Below are positions 1 through 12,055 of a stretch of 64,000 nucleotides of DNA, one piece after another (position 1 is the first letter of the stretch; every line of letters begins with the position of its first letter). Origin of the DNA: Tolypeutes matacus (lineage: Eukaryota; Chordata; Mammalia; Cingulata; Chlamyphoridae); the NCBI GenBank assembly GCA_026826555.1, contig JAKSZT010053769.1, positions 426,439 through 490,438 of the forward strand. Direction: 5' to 3'. A program made the position numbers and the translations under genes. The notes below the pieces were generated by a model. The model saw only the letters and a program-made list of their open reading frames with translations, had not been told where the DNA came from and did not search any database.

Positions 1-441
1 CTACTGATAATGGTCTTGATGTTGCAGTTGTGTGGTTTACTTCACTAGATTCCACTGGCATTTTATGTCTCTATTTGGTCTGAATGTCTGCTGAACAAAA
101 GAATCACATTCAATAGCTTTGATTTCTTTTACTCTTGTTATTCCAGGGTGGCTTGGTCTTCCTCATTTCTTTCTCTGTCTCTCAATGCTTCTTTAGTTTT
201 TTATGGTGGCTTCAAGAATGAGATATAATCTGGCTTTGATCTGTTCAGCTGATGGCAGATGTTCTAATCCAGCTTTGATGTTTCCTGAATATCCACAGAT
301 GATATTATGCAATCCCTTGTCCTTCCCTTTATCCATCTCCTTATCCCTTTGGGAAGAAGACCGATATGACTGACAATGGGTTCTTCTGTAACTAGACCTT
401 TTACTGCTGTGGTTATGGGACTGTGGATGAGGTCTTGACCT
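1..441 (-). pseudogene. RSRC1P: RSRC1 processed pseudogene (partial)
   Basis: This is a retrocopy of RSRC1, which encodes an arginine/serine-rich coiled-coil splicing factor (SRrp53). Read on the minus strand from 441 to 1, it gives an RS-like stretch, then DKGKDKG, then [11 protein letters not shown] (about 252-285), then VKEIKAIECDSFVQQTFR (about 79-133). It ends in a diverged segment that runs off the window edge. The order matches the middle of RSRC1 with no introns, so it is a processed copy. It is broken by an in-frame TAA at 193-195, by frameshifts and by a deletion in the EALKAKERNEEE-like region. The N-terminal third is missing: similarity starts abruptly at 441, where an LTR-like repeat begins. 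No function is expected. Identification is from recalled RSRC1 sequence; the match is long and colinear. Confidence 0.88.
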
Positions 442-745
442 GAGGCTAGGAGACATACAAAATTGAGGCATCAGCTGGGTGATGATTTCTCCCAGAAGAC
501 TGGCAGTCTAGGTTTGTTGTGAGAGATCCTAGGTCCTTGGCTTTTATGTCACATGCCAGTGCACATAGTGGCATCTTCTCCTTTCCTAAAGTCCTGTGGC
601 TTTTATTGGCAGCAGTTAGTGAGTGACTGTAAGTCCCATGGCCTTTCATTGGAAGGCAAAGCTTTGGCATTAAATGGTCTTAAGGAATGGCTTTCAACCC
701 ATTGCTAGGTGTTGGCCTTCTTCATTGTCCCTGATTGAAGTTTCA
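442..745 (-). mobile_element. LTR-like repeat fragment (family C, MaLR-like)
   Basis: Read on the minus strand, this stretch shares blocks with the element at 5139-5570. Shared blocks include AAAGGCCATGGG, a GCC-ACCATGTGCA-like block, GCATGTGACA, AAGCCAAGGA and CTCCTAGCCTCA. The AATAAA-bearing 3' end seen in the other copy is missing, because the RSRC1 retrocopy starts exactly where it should continue. The family looks like an old MaLR/MLT1-type solo LTR. The far boundary is approximate, and 746-900 may belong to it in a more diverged form. Confidence 0.5.
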
Positions 746-1716
746 TCAACAGGCCTGGAATTGGTTTCATGCTCATGATCACTCAGTGGTACCCCAACCA
801 TACTGTCATTACTACTAGCTCTTAGTGGTCAGTTATTTAGTGGTCAGTTATTTCAATTCATCTCCATGTAGTTATTTTCTACAAGGCTAGGGTGCCCATC
901 AGGAGCGATTCTGTCATCTGCCATAGTTTCACCCAAAATTGCACTCTGAAGGGCTAGATCCTAACGTTCAAACTAAGGTCGCAACTCAAACATTCTCCTA
1001 CCTTATCTTTTAGAGTTCTCTCTTCTCAATTGTTTTTTTCCTTATGGTCTGTTTTTAATTGTGATCACCTCTTTTCATCAGAAATGTTTTAGTAGCTTTG
1101 AACTTCAAAGGTTCATGTCTCAGTTTCTCTCCTCCTTAGAAACATGAAGATGAAAATATATAACTGGGGTAGTGGCTTCACCCACCCTAACAGCAGCTTC
1201 AAAGTAGGATCTCGACATTTAGACATTCTTTTACACTTCAGAAGTGTGGATGCATTTCTATCTTACATATGAATTTAGATACAATTAATTGAGTCTACCT
1301 AGAATAAAATGTAATCTACATTAAATTCCATTTTGTACCCTAGAAGAAAAAAAATATGATCATAAGTTAATAATTGCAGTTCTTCTCACTTCAAAATTTT
1401 AACTTGTGGTTTTCAATAGTGACTCATTATTACACAGTGATGAAGAAAATATATTTTAGCAAGCAAATCAAACTAAAAAGAATTTGTTTGTAATTTGGGG
1501 TCCTTCTCAAAAATCATATGTGAAATAAAAATGGTGTTAGTTAAATTAAACCTGATTCAATTTTGACTTCAAATCTAGATTTCTCATAAACTGTTACAAG
1601 GGTTGGTCATATTTGCTCAATGTAATGGATAAAGGTTTTCTGTATATTCGAACTTACAGTGCTTTAGGTCTTTCATTTAATTGGATTATGTCCTTGTAGA
1701 GCATCATTTTATGTAA
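746..1716. other. No gene seen; unassigned AT-rich DNA
   Basis: Nothing codes here. A small local duplication (AGTGGTCAGTTATTT twice) sits near 824-855. No repeat family was recognised. Confidence 0.5.
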
Positions 1717-2000
1717 TTGCTTCCCTCATTCTTCTTTTTCCTTTTCTTTCTTTTTTTTTGTTCCCACCTCTTCCCTTCTTTTTCATTGAACCAGCAAACC
1801 TTATCTCTTCCTCTTTTCTCTGCCCTTCTTCCCCTTCTCTGTTCATTTTTTTCTTCTTCTTTCTCCTCCTTTTTCCATTACTCATCATTTACATTCCTCT
1901 TTACTTACATTCTTCTCAATTTTTCTTATTCTTTCCCCCTCCTCTTTACTAAATTTCTTCCTCATGCATTCTCTACTTTTTGATCACCCTCTTCTTCCTC
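1717..2000. repeat. Pyrimidine-rich low-complexity tract
   Basis: The plus strand is almost entirely C and T (TTCTTTTTCC, CCTCCTTT and similar). Two overlapping open frames here encode only F, S, L and P-rich sequence, so they are composition artefacts and not genes. Confidence 0.85.
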
Positions 2001-2287
2001 ATCTTTACTTTGGTTCTAACCACCAGAATTTAATTTTCATGTAGTCTAGTTTTGGAAGTTAGAAATACCTAAGAGTAAAATTAAATTAATTTTAATATAG
2101 ATTATAATGTTAATTGAGCTCGATTATTAAAAGCATCTTTCAAAGATATACCTTATTTTAAAAAGTTATTTGCAAATCCTTAAAATAGGCAGACCCTTAT
2201 CCATTAATTATATAAATTCCATTCTGCTTGGATGGAGCACCATGGAAATACAGAGTAAAGATACAAAGAATTAAGTCTAGCCTCTCA

Positions 2288-2592
2288 ATGTGCTTTATTT
2301 TGTTTTTATGCATTCTATAATTTGTTGCAGAAAAAAATAAAAAATACAGCTTATATACATCATCATCTTGACTGCATCATAATGATTATCACAATCTGTC
2401 CAGAAAGAATAGCAATTTCTTGCTGATCTGTGAAGCCCCATAGTCTTAGCCCATTGCTTATACATACTAAATAAACCCTTACGATGAGTTTTAACTGATA
2501 TATCATCCTTCAAGCCTGGATAAGAATTTGTGTTGCAAATTTCCAACAATGTCTTTTCATCTTGTACACATAAAGGACAAAATTTAGGACCT
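2288..2592 (-). other. Unrecognised gene-like open frame with poly(A) signal
   Basis: On the minus strand an open stretch of about 90 codons reads with ordinary amino-acid composition, for example GPKFCPLCVQDEK, then YPGLKDDISVKTHRKG, then KQWAKTMGLHR and YSFWTDCDNHYDAV. It is preceded by an in-frame TGA and has no clear ATG. About 100 bases past its most protein-like part lies an AATAAA (2292-2297 on the plus strand). It could be a terminal exon or an old, decayed retrocopy. I do not recognise the protein. No poly(A) tail or flanking duplication was found. Confidence 0.3.
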
Positions 2593-4429
2593 CATCTGGC
2601 TAGAGGTTTGATTCTTTGTTATTTTGGAATTAACAAGGAAATATATCTGTCTGCAAGCTTCTCAGGAACACTTTTCAGAGGCTTTTAACACCTTTTGAGG
2701 CCGAGATTTTGAGTTAAATTTCTGAACAAAGGGAGTTCCCTTTAAACTGGTCTCTGAGACACAATTGCCAGATCTGCTAGTAGATAGCTTCCCTCTTCCT
2801 ACAGATGGAAACACTTACAGTGTCAAATAGGTCACCCTCCTTTGGAGATCAGCAGACTTGATGGCAGAGCCTGCAGATGGTATTGCATTTAATTAGTGTT
2901 GTTCTTCAAAACTATGCTACCCCAATTTACCAGTGTCTGCACTGGTCATGAACTTATAATTAAAAACTTTTTGTACATTTAGGATGAGGGGCTAGATCAC
3001 ACTATCTTGAAGGTCCATTCCATTTATAAATTTTGTTCTTTTTTAAAAATCTATGAGTAATTAAATACATGAAATGATTAATAAAAGTAATTAGCCAGGA
3101 AAAATTTACCTTGCATAGTCTTTTGGCTGCTATGACACAATTAAAGGTCACCATTGAGCATTTATTCCCTAGATGACTAATATCAGCTGCTCATTAGTAT
3201 GTCTGAAAATTGTTCGACTGAATGGGGACAAAGGAAAGTCCACTCATAATGCCTTAATCCTTTTGATTTGTACTTAAAAGGGTATCCATTCACTAAGAAA
3301 CCCTAATACAAGTATATCATCTGTGAAGGCTAAGTCAGGCTTTATTCCTGTGTCAACTAATGACATTAAAATGTGCAAATGCACTTTTATTTTTTCCATT
3401 CATGAAAGATTAACAGGCATGTGACCAGTGTAATTATATTCACTTGATCTAAGTCATGATTAAATCACCATTTTTCTCCTATTTAAATTCATTTTTGCTT
3501 CTTTTTACTGTTGTGTTTTCATTCATGCTTCCAGAGGTTTTCATTTACCATATCGCTCAAACATTATTTTATGATGTTAATGATCTCTTTTCTTTTCTTA
3601 TTCACAGTTTCCATCACCACGACTTCCAATTTTTCCTCACCAGAATGCTTTTCTAAAAAATTATGTACAAAGTTCACTTGTCATTATTCCCCTCTCTGAG
3701 GTTTTCATATGATCTGAGGTATCAGCCATACTAAAGACAGAGCTGGGGATGATGAAAGGAGAATGGAAAAGCCACCTGCTATATCATAAGGGCCCTATTT
3801 TCCTTTATGAACTTGGAAGGCAGGGTGGAAGGAGCCATAGAAAAAATATTAATTCCTAACCAAGTATGCGATTTTGAGTAAAATTATTTAATCCATTTGT
3901 GTCAGTTCTCTGGTTTGTTAAATGACTAAGATAATGCTTAATTTGCAGTTAATGAGGTTAACTGAGATATCACATATAATGTGCCTATCACAGTATTTAA
4001 CCATTGCCAAATCATATTGGATGTATTTCTTGCTTGTCTTTTACCAGCTTTCCAGGGCTTGGCTTCATTCAAATGACATTCCATAAAAACTGAAATACGG
4101 ATTTTGTCCTAAGTTTTGTATAATATCCTTATAGCTATGGAAACACCTTGAGGAGAGAAATAAATCCTTATTCATAATTTTGTTTGCAATACAATATGCT
4201 GCATGTGGTAGGTGATAAAGTTTTGTCAAGCTGAATTTGTGGTTATTTGTGGTATGCATCCATTCTGGAAAATAAAAATATATAGCATATATGCAATAGA
4301 AACCAGTAAGATTATTTAAATAAAAACTCACCATTATTTTGCATTTAATGAGTACTAAAGAATATCTAACCATAACATTTTTCTTTTCACTTTTTATTGT
4401 AGTAACTGATATAAAGCACACAATTTTCC
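2593..4429. other. No gene seen; unassigned DNA
   Basis: Short open frames at about 3456-3699 (plus) and 4065-4445 (minus) have AT-driven composition and no recognisable motif. No repeat family was identified with confidence. Confidence 0.45.
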
Positions 4430-5060
4430 ATTTTACCTGTATCAAGTGTACAATTCAGTAATATTAATTATATTCACAATATTGTGCTACCATCACCAGC
4501 ATCTATTACCCCTCTTTTTTCATCCCCCCAAACAGAAACTATTCACCATTAAAGTGTAAGTACTCGCCTCCTCTGCCCCCATGCCTCTGGTAACCTATAA
4601 ACCACCATCTGTCTCTATAAAGTTTTTTTCCAGGTAGTTCATATAAGTGAGATCATACAATATTTGTCCTTTTGGGTCTGGCTTATTTCACTCAACATGA
4701 TGTCTTCAAGGGTCATCCATGTTACAGCATGCATCGAAACTTCATTCCTTTTTACAGCTGAATAATATTCCATTGTGTGTATATCCATCCATCTGTATAT
4801 CCATCCAGTTGTTGATGGACACTTGAGTTGCTTCCACCTATTGGCTAGTATGTATAAATGCTTCTATAAACTTTGGTGTACAAATATCTGTTTGAGTCCC
4901 TTCTCTAAATTCTTTTGGGTATATACCAAGAAGTGAAGTTGCTTGGTCATGTGATAATTGCCTTTTCAACCTTTTGCGGAATTGCCAAACTTATTTTCAC
5001 AATGACTACATCTGTCTATAAGTGTCTCTATTTTTCTTTCTATTGTATATAATTGATCTT
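4430..5060 (-). mobile_element. Old L1 (L1M) 3' end
   Basis: The plus strand carries the antisense of the mammalian L1 end of ORF2 and 3' UTR. Landmarks are AATAATATTCCATTG (about 4761), TTGATGGACACTTGAGTTG (about 4813), GGGTATATACCAAGAAGTG and the upstream TTCATATAAGTGAGATCATA. The copy is diverged with no open frame, which is typical of L1MB/L1MC-age elements. Confidence 0.85.
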
Positions 5061-5138
5061 TTGCAATGTAACTGATTGATCGCTTTCTCATTTATGTTTC
5101 TGTATATATTTTAAAACATTTTGTCATGGTTATCATGA

Positions 5139-5570
5139 TGTTGTTAGGGATTGAATCTTGTCTCCCACAAAAGGCATGTTCAGATCCCAACCCTTAGTCC
5201 TGAACCCATTTGTAAGTGGGACCTTTAAAGATCTTACTAGTTAAAAGTATTCCCAAACAGAATGAGTGTGGAATTAATCTGATATGGTTGAAATCCTTAT
5301 AAGCAAAGGAAATTGGACACAGAAGACAAAGCCATGGGGAGGTACCAGAAGCTGGAAGTCAATGCAACTCAGAAGATGAAAAGAGAAACCACCATGTCCA
5401 TTGCCATGTAACAGAAAAGCCAAGGAACCCCAAAGAGTGATGGCCAGACAGAAGACACCATCCCTGAAGGAAACAAGCCTTCTAGACTCTGAAACCATGC
5501 GCCAATAAATTCCTCTTGTTAAGTCAACCCATTGTATGGTATTTGTTTTAGTGGACTAGAAACTAATACC
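5139..5570 (+). mobile_element. LTR-like repeat (family C, MaLR-like)
   Basis: The element starts GTTAGGGATTGAATCTTGTC, has a mid section with CCTTATAAGCA and GCCATGGGGAGG, and ends with CCAATAAATTCC then GTATTTGTTTTAGTGGACTA and AACTAATAC. An internal AATAAA near the 3' end and the ACTAATAC terminus are MLT1/MST-like LTR features. A partial sister copy lies at 442-745. No internal retroviral sequence flanks it, so it is a solo LTR. TSDs were not identified. Confidence 0.65.
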
Positions 5571-5599
5571 CATGGAGTTTGTATTAAACAACTATTAAA

Positions 5600-6870
5600 C
5601 AACCTAAATCTCTAGCCTACAAATTCCAAATGGTACCAACTAAGCTTCAATAACATACACAGTATTTACTCCTATGCCCCTCCATTCCTCCTCTTTATAT
5701 TATTTTTGTTACACCCTACCTCTTTATATTTTGGGTTTCCATTACACAGACATATGATTATTTTCTTTTCACTTATATTCTAAATATTATAGGAGACAAA
5801 GAGCAGAGTATACTAAGGATACATACAACACTACTGGGGTTTGCATTTTACCATCTACTTACCTGTACTGAAGGCCTTTATTTCTTCATATTGCTCCAAG
5901 CTACTATCTACTGTCCTTTCCTTTCAACCTGAAGAACTCCCTTTAGAATTTCTTGTAAGGAAGGTCTCTGGTGACAAACTCAGTTTATGAGTTTATTTAT
6001 AAACTTTCTCAGTTTATGTTTATCTGTGAATGTGTTAAACTCTCCCTCATTTTTGAAGGACAGTTTTTCCAGATATAGAATTCTTGGCTGGCAGGTTTTC
6101 TTCTTCATTACCTTAAATATGCCATACCACTGCCTTCTTGCTTCCATGTTTTCTGATGAGAAATCCCCCTTAATTTTATTGGGAATTCCTTTATGTGATG
6201 AATCACTTCGCTTTTGCTGCTTTCTGAATTCTCTATCTTTGGAATTTGACATTTTGAATAATATAAGTCTTGGAGTTGGTCTATTTGTTTCATCTATTTG
6301 GATTTCATTGAGCATCTTAGATATGTAGCTTCATGTCTTTTGTCAGAGATGGGAAGTTTCCAGCCATTATTTTCTCAAATACTCTCTCTGCCTCTTTTTC
6401 CTTCTCCTCTACTTCTCAGACTCTCATAGTACATATATTGTTATGCTTCATGTTGTCCTACAGGCTTTTCTCTATCTGCTCTTCAGACAAAATAATTTTA
6501 TTTGTTCTGTCTTCCAATTTGCTAATTCTTTCTTCTTCCTGTTCAGATCTGCTCTTGAAAGCCTCTTGTGTATTTTCAATCTCCATTATTGTGTTTTTCA
6601 TCCCCCAAAGTTCTTTTAGGTTCCTTTTTAAGATTTTCTAATTCTTCTTTTCGTTTATTCATTGCTTCTTGATTTCTTTTAGTTCTATGCCCATGTTTTC
6701 CTTTAGCTTATTGAACTTATTTATGAGATTTGATTGAGCATCGTTTATTAGTTGTTTCAATGTTTGTACCTCCTCCATTATTTTAATTTGTTTCCTTGAG
6801 TAAGCCATCTCCTCCTGTTTCTTTGTATGGTTTGTGATCTTTTGTTGATGACTGGGCATTTGATTTTTTC
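5600..6870 (-). mobile_element. L1/HAL1-type ORF1 region, degraded
   Basis: The minus strand encodes the two ends of an L1 ORF1 protein in separate broken frames. The N-terminal part starts MPSHQQKIT at 6859 and has a coiled-coil-like stretch. The C-terminal domain at about 5990-6190 reads FSSENMEARRQWYGIFKVMK and then LSFKNEGEF. ORF1p is the nucleic-acid chaperone that coats L1 RNA. Frameshifts and stops break it throughout. The low-coordinate flank looks like the 3' end of a half-L1 (HAL1) rather than ORF2, so a HAL1 is as likely as a deleted L1. Confidence 0.75.
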
Positions 6871-6875
6871 TATTT

Positions 6876-6951
6876 TATTTTTTTATTAGAGAAGTTGTAG
6901 GTTTACAGAAAAATCATGCAGAAAATACAGAGTTCCCAAATACCCACTCAG
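6876..6951 (-). mobile_element. L1 3' UTR piece (left part, split)
   Basis: The plus strand reads GAAGTTGTAGGTTTACAGAA, then CATGCAGAAAATACAGAGTT. This is the conserved L1 3' UTR module, and it resumes at about 7592 after an LTR-like insertion. Confidence 0.65.
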
Positions 6952-7590
6952 GCAGTTTGAAATTATTTTATGAATCCCAAAAAGAGAAAAATTATGTTTG
7001 TAAACCAATCTATTCCTCTGGGTGTGATGCCTTCAGTTATGTTAAATTTATTAGAGGGGACTTTGTTTAAATTACTTGATAAGATTGATTTAGGGCTTTT
7101 GATTGGCTACTCTTATGTCAGTGAGGTGCCTCGGGTTGAGTCTCTGCCTCCCTGCTAGTTCTGATTTAAATAGACACACAGACAGACAGAGGAAAAAGGG
7201 AGACTGCATATTTGATTCTGCAATGTGAGACTGAGGATAGCAGGAAAACAGAAGCTAGTGGGAGGCTTAACTCAGAAGATTAATAAGGCCCATGAAAGAG
7301 ACAAGCCCTATGCCTGGTTGCTCACAGCCAAGCTCCAAGAGGTAGTAGATTCTGGAGGGGAAGGCAAAGACCTCCACAGAGATTGGCAGCCATCTTGCTT
7401 CACTACGTGGCAACATGCCAAGATCAACAGTAGCTGACTTTCATGAGAAATCGTCTCTGATGGTTTGAACTTTTCATGGCCTTGGAACTGTAAGATTTTA
7501 CCCCAAATAAATCCTCTCTATAAAAAGCCATCCCATTTCTGGTACTTTGCATCGGCACCCCTTTGGCAAACTAAAACACCCCCCTCCCAT
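6952..7590 (+). mobile_element. LTR-like element (family B)
   Basis: The start resembles (TG)CAGTTTGAAATTATTTTATG. The end has CCCCAAATAAATCCTC, then TTTCTGGTACTTTGCATC and TTTGGCAAACTAAAACA. The same 3' half recurs in reverse at 33319-33978 (shared blocks GTAGATTCTGGAGGGGAAGG and AACAGTAGCTGACTTT). The AATAAA about 60 bases before the end suggests an LTR R region. The element splits an L1 3' UTR. Open frames inside it are not genes. Confidence 0.65.
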
Positions 7591-7760
7591 TGTTAATATC
7601 TTGCATTAGTGTGGTACTTTTGTTACAATTGATTAAAGAATATTACTATTGTCCATGGTTTATATTAGGGTTCACTGTTTTTATTTCTGGTAACTTATAT
7701 AACACCTAAAATTTCCCCTTTTAGATGAATCCAAATATATAATTCCATGATAGAAAGGTC
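7591..7760 (-). mobile_element. L1 3' UTR piece (right part, split)
   Basis: The plus strand reads TTGCATTAGTGTGGTACTTT, then GTTACAATTGATTAAAGAAT and TTAGGGTTCACTGTTT. This continues the module broken at 6951. Confidence 0.65.
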
Positions 7761-7799
7761 TTGATAATTGATAATAGAGACAGTAGCACAACATTGTGG

Positions 7800-8830
7800 A
7801 TATAATTAATGGCATGTGGTTGTTTTGATGTGCTAATTCTAGGAGTCAGTTTTTCCTTCTTGCCTAGCGTTTCAGTGTCGATTGGCTGTATGTTAAGGCT
7901 CTTCTTCAATGCTTGGTCCAGTTTATACTGAGCCTTTAGAACAGCCCACGGTTAACAGTTCGGCTTTTCTCTTTTATTTTTTTTCTGAGCCTGTGTCTTG
8001 TCCTGGGCATTTTCAGTAACTTTCATGATTATCTTGTATATGCAACTGTCTCTCTTCGAGGAGAAGATCACCTTCCCCCTATTCCTCCTCCAGGAGTGCT
8101 GGGCTGTTCTCTTTGTGTTTACACAATTTTTCCTCACTGGCAGCTGTGGTTTGCTCAGCTCTATTCCTGTGCTCTGGACTGCCCTTCCCCCTCCAGCTTT
8201 CGGCCTTGGGACTGCACTGCTGTTCAACAACTCCACACCCCCCCTCTGTGCAGCTTGTCTGCTGTTAGTAACTTCTGGGTTAGGAAATTCTGACCTGTGC
8301 CCTGAGTCTGTCCATCTCTGATCCAGATGAAATCAATATACAAAAACACCCAGTATTTTCATTTAGATGCACCAGCAATTAGGGTCTGGGCTGTGAGTGT
8401 GCACAGTTCACCAAAAGTTCCACTATGGGTCACTGTGGCTTCAGGGAGCCACTTTGACTGCACACACACACACACAGATTGCTAAGATACACGTGTGGGT
8501 TGCTAATTTGCTGGTATGGTTGGATCTGACATCAAGTACCAAAGTAGAAGGTGCCCTTGCTGGGAAGCCACCACTATGCGATACATAAACTGTGTGGATA
8601 TGCACCTGGATGACAGGACTGTACTGGTAAATTTGTCCTGCCGCTTGCCACCATTTTTCAGGTTTTTGTTTGTTTTTTCCAACTCATCATTAGTTGAGTT
8701 TTTCTCCAGTCTCAATCTTCCTCCAGAGTTCCAAGAAACCTAGGTCTGCCCTTTTACTTAGAGGTCTCTATGGGGCACATTCACGGGGATGTCTTACACT
8801 ACCACCTTGGCGTCATCACTCCAATTATTT
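7800..8830 (-). mobile_element. Probable L1 5' UTR, minus strand
   Basis: The GC content is higher than the surroundings and the sequence is non-coding, with a (CA)n at 8461-8478. The far end reads CTTGGCGTCATCACTCC, a decayed form of the usual L1 5' start. It lies upstream (minus sense) of the ORF1 region at 5600-6870, as expected for one old element later split by the pieces at 6876-7760. Open frames on either strand (7952-8321, 8397-8743) are judged spurious. The family assignment is inferred from position and composition. Confidence 0.5.
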
Positions 8831-11800
8831 TGTCTTAACTGCCATCCAATTACCTTGTGAAAAGGGATTGAACCACTTAAGTGTACTTTATGTATGTAAT
8901 CAATTAATATAAGTGTAGTTGTTCAATGACTGTCTTTCTAACTTTGATTAATTTACTAATTAGAAGGATCTACAAAAGATTAAATTGCCTTTGTACAAGT
9001 CTCGATTTTTAAATTATCATATAATAGCAGTGAATGCATGATGTTTTAATACTACTAAATTAAATATTTATACAAATAACTTTATTAAACATAAATATGC
9101 ACATTTTCTCTTAGTTTGTATAGTCCTTAAGTCAGCAATTTTCCAACTAGGCTGATTAAAAGCATTTTATTAAAAATAATAGATTATAAATGAAAAGGGA
9201 AGAACAACAAAGTGAGTTTTTTGTTAAGCTTAAGAAAATAATTTCCTTATTTTGATCTGGTTTTGTTTGAGTACAGAAAAAAAAAACATGTGCTTATTGC
9301 TAAAGTCATTTTAAATAAAAGAAAATACATATTTTTCAAAGCTTCTAATATCCAACCACTGAGAAGGTAGCCATTTTTTAACATTTTGATTAATTTCCTT
9401 TCTTGACTGACCCTTGCCATCTCACACCAACACCCATTTCCCATGCTGTGGGAGAGACAGGATCAGAACAGCAAGCCTGCTCTGCAAGCAGCTGACCAAA
9501 TGACTGCTCCCTATTTTTTAGGCACCCCCAAATTTCCTGAATGGTTTTTTTGGAGCCTCCATCACACCCCTTTAACTTGGGAGAAGTTTCTTAACATGAC
9601 ATCAAGCTCGCCACAAGTTGGGGCTCTTTGACTCTTTCCTTCCTTCCTCTCCTTTTCCTCCTGACAGTCAGTCCTCCTTTGGGACTGGAGAGGAGGCTCA
9701 CTAGTGGCTAGTGGCTAGTGGGAGTGGGGTCTGTTAGTTTTGAGTGGTCTGTCCAACTACTGGCCAATCGATTTGCAATGTTGGGATCATGGCATTACAC
9801 TGCCCTATACTTTGGGCCATATTCAAAATTATAAGGCACTAGGGAAAAGCCTTTTCAACATCCTATAAAAGTGTGATTTCAACCTCACCAGAAGAAAGTG
9901 TGATTTGTTATTTTTTACTTTTCCTTATGAAAAGTTTAATTATTTCCTTTGCTAGTTTAATTATCATATTCTTATCCATTTTGTCTTAATTCCATATTTA
10001 AATGTTCTAAAAAAGCTTTCCCCTTCTAGAATTCTTCATTCATGGATATTTCTCACAGCTATTCCCTTTATTTATTTATTAATATTTTTAACTTCCTGCC
10101 AGAGAGCTGAGTGTCATCCTCGCTAACAAATCCTTTATTCCTGAAGGCAAGTCTCCTAATTTTTCATAATTGCCCTCTGCCAAAAATGATGCCAAAGTTA
10201 TTACTGCTTCTCTCTTCCCATAGAGATTCATTGAATATCTTTTTCAAGATCTGGAACACAGGAAAAAAAAATGGTCCCTGGTAATCGTCATGGTTTATAT
10301 ATTAGTTAATTAAATAATTCATTAATTCTTTCTTTTCAATTCTTTCAAAACATATTTCCCGAGTGTCTCCCATTTACTAAACATGCTGTATAGTAGTAGC
10401 AAAATAGATCAAAACTCAGAATCATTGCTATTATTTTAGATTCCCAAACTCACTCTTACTGGCTAGTTTTCTGTTCAGTTACATAATACATGTAACCATA
10501 AAATGTTATAGTGGGATCCTCCTGCAACAGAATCATTTGCTTGTTTCTTCTAATTCTCTAAAAACAGTTTCAGACAGAGAAAAATACTTAAAATGTGAAT
10601 AATGTTTTTAGTTATATCATCATTTGAATTTTTTATTATTTTCCTTTATATGTACAAACACTGCTTCTCTAAATTAACAAATCTTTTATGAGAAAGATAA
10701 AAAAGCAAATTGTGCAAAAAACCTACAAAAACAAAAACAAAACCATCCACATAGGCGGTAGGTTAACTTGAACTCAATCTTAATGCTGTCTGGAAAAATG
10801 AGATCAGGGACCAAAAAAAAGAAAGCTTTTTTGTTTTTTCTTTCTAAACAGCATGAGAGAGGATTTAGGTCAATATGTAAATGCTTACATACAGGAAGAG
10901 AAAACACTATAAGCTGCTTCAGAAAGTCAAGCCACATTATAGACAGAGAGGAAATTATATGTTATAAGGCTGTGGTATGGAAAAGGGAAGATTTTCTGAA
11001 ATCCAGTGTTACTTATTGCTCCCACACAATTTAGTAGTATCCTAGCAGGTATCCTGTCAAGAAGATAAGGCATGTTATCAGATAGAAATTGGTTTCCAAA
11101 ATTTTCTTTTATTCAATCACTAAATGCTAAACAGAACCACAAATTGATTTGCTGTGTGCAAATTCTCCTTCATTTATCTTCTGCTATACTCAATAATTGG
11201 GTAGAGGTGACTAATGCTAAGCAGCTCAAGTTCAAAGTATCCTCCTAGTATATAAAAAAAAGAAACCTGTGTCTGTGACTCTTAATTTTTTTCCTAATAT
11301 ACTGGGTTACATTATTTTCTGTAAAGCAGAAAATAATGTTTGTATTTTTTGACACAGTGCTAGAAAGATAAGTGCTTGATTTTTCCCTCAGGTACAGCTC
11401 CAGGTATCTTTAGCACAAAAGGAAGCATAAAAGTGCTCTATCAGTTTGATAGCTCTTTGCTCCAGTGGTCTTATACCTGGCACTGTTTTGAAGCAGATTT
11501 ATATAAAAAGAACAAAATTAATGACTACCTACAAAGTTCTTTCCTAAAACTGTGCTTAGAGTTTAGTGCTTAGTGTTTACTGAAGGGTACTGGAGAGAGG
11601 TATCAATCTTACTTGGTAGATAAAGTAATCACTTCTAGAAGTTGCTGCAATGCCTATGTTGACACATAGGCATATGACCATAGTTAAGGTGTAGACAATA
11701 AGTATATTTCCAGTGGTTCCCAGAATAAAGATTAACTCAAAAATCTTCACTCCCCAGCCCTTTCAGAATCATCTAAGCTTATTTAAGTCTTCAATCTAGG

Positions 11801-11839
11801 TTATTTTACCTCTACATGAAAACATCTATTTCATAGTCT
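8831..11839. other. No gene seen; unassigned AT-rich DNA
   Basis: No coding frame, retrocopy or confident repeat was found. A triplicated CTAGTGG motif occurs at about 9705-9721, and 9640-9660 is CT-rich. Short opposing frames at 10686-11034 are AT-driven. Confidence 0.45.
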
Positions 11840-11850
11840 AAAAATTTCTG

Positions 11851-12044
11851 GGGAGCAGGTGTGGCTCAAATGGTTGAGCACCTGCTTCCCACATGGGAGG
11901 TTCCTGGTCCTTCTAAAAACAAAGACAAACAATAAGCAAACAAATGAAAAACCAACTCAGGGGAACCCATGTGGCTCAGTGGTTGAGCACTGGCTTCTCA
12001 TGTGCGAGGTCCCAGGTTCAATCCCTGACCCCAGTAACTCAAAA
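11851..12044 (+). mobile_element. DAS SINE, tandem dimer
   Basis: Two tRNA-derived monomers lie head to tail. The first starts at 11851 (GTGGCTCAAATGGTTGAGCA, then CACATGGGAGGTTCC). The second starts at about 11959 (GTGGCTCAGTGGTTGAGCAC, then GAGGTCCCAGGTTCAATCC). Each has a Pol III A-box-like TGGCTCA and the second has a B-box-like GGTTCAATCC. The tail is A-rich. An 11-bp TSD with one mismatch flanks it: AAAAATTTCTG (11840-11850) and AAAAATTTTTG (12045-12055). DAS SINEs are characteristic of armadillos and are the main basis for the species call. Confidence 0.93.
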
Positions 12045-12055
12045 AAAAATTTTTG

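Noticed and set aside
1717..1983. Phe/Ser-rich membrane-protein-like frames
   Set aside because: They come from a pyrimidine-only tract, so the apparent hydrophobicity is compositional.
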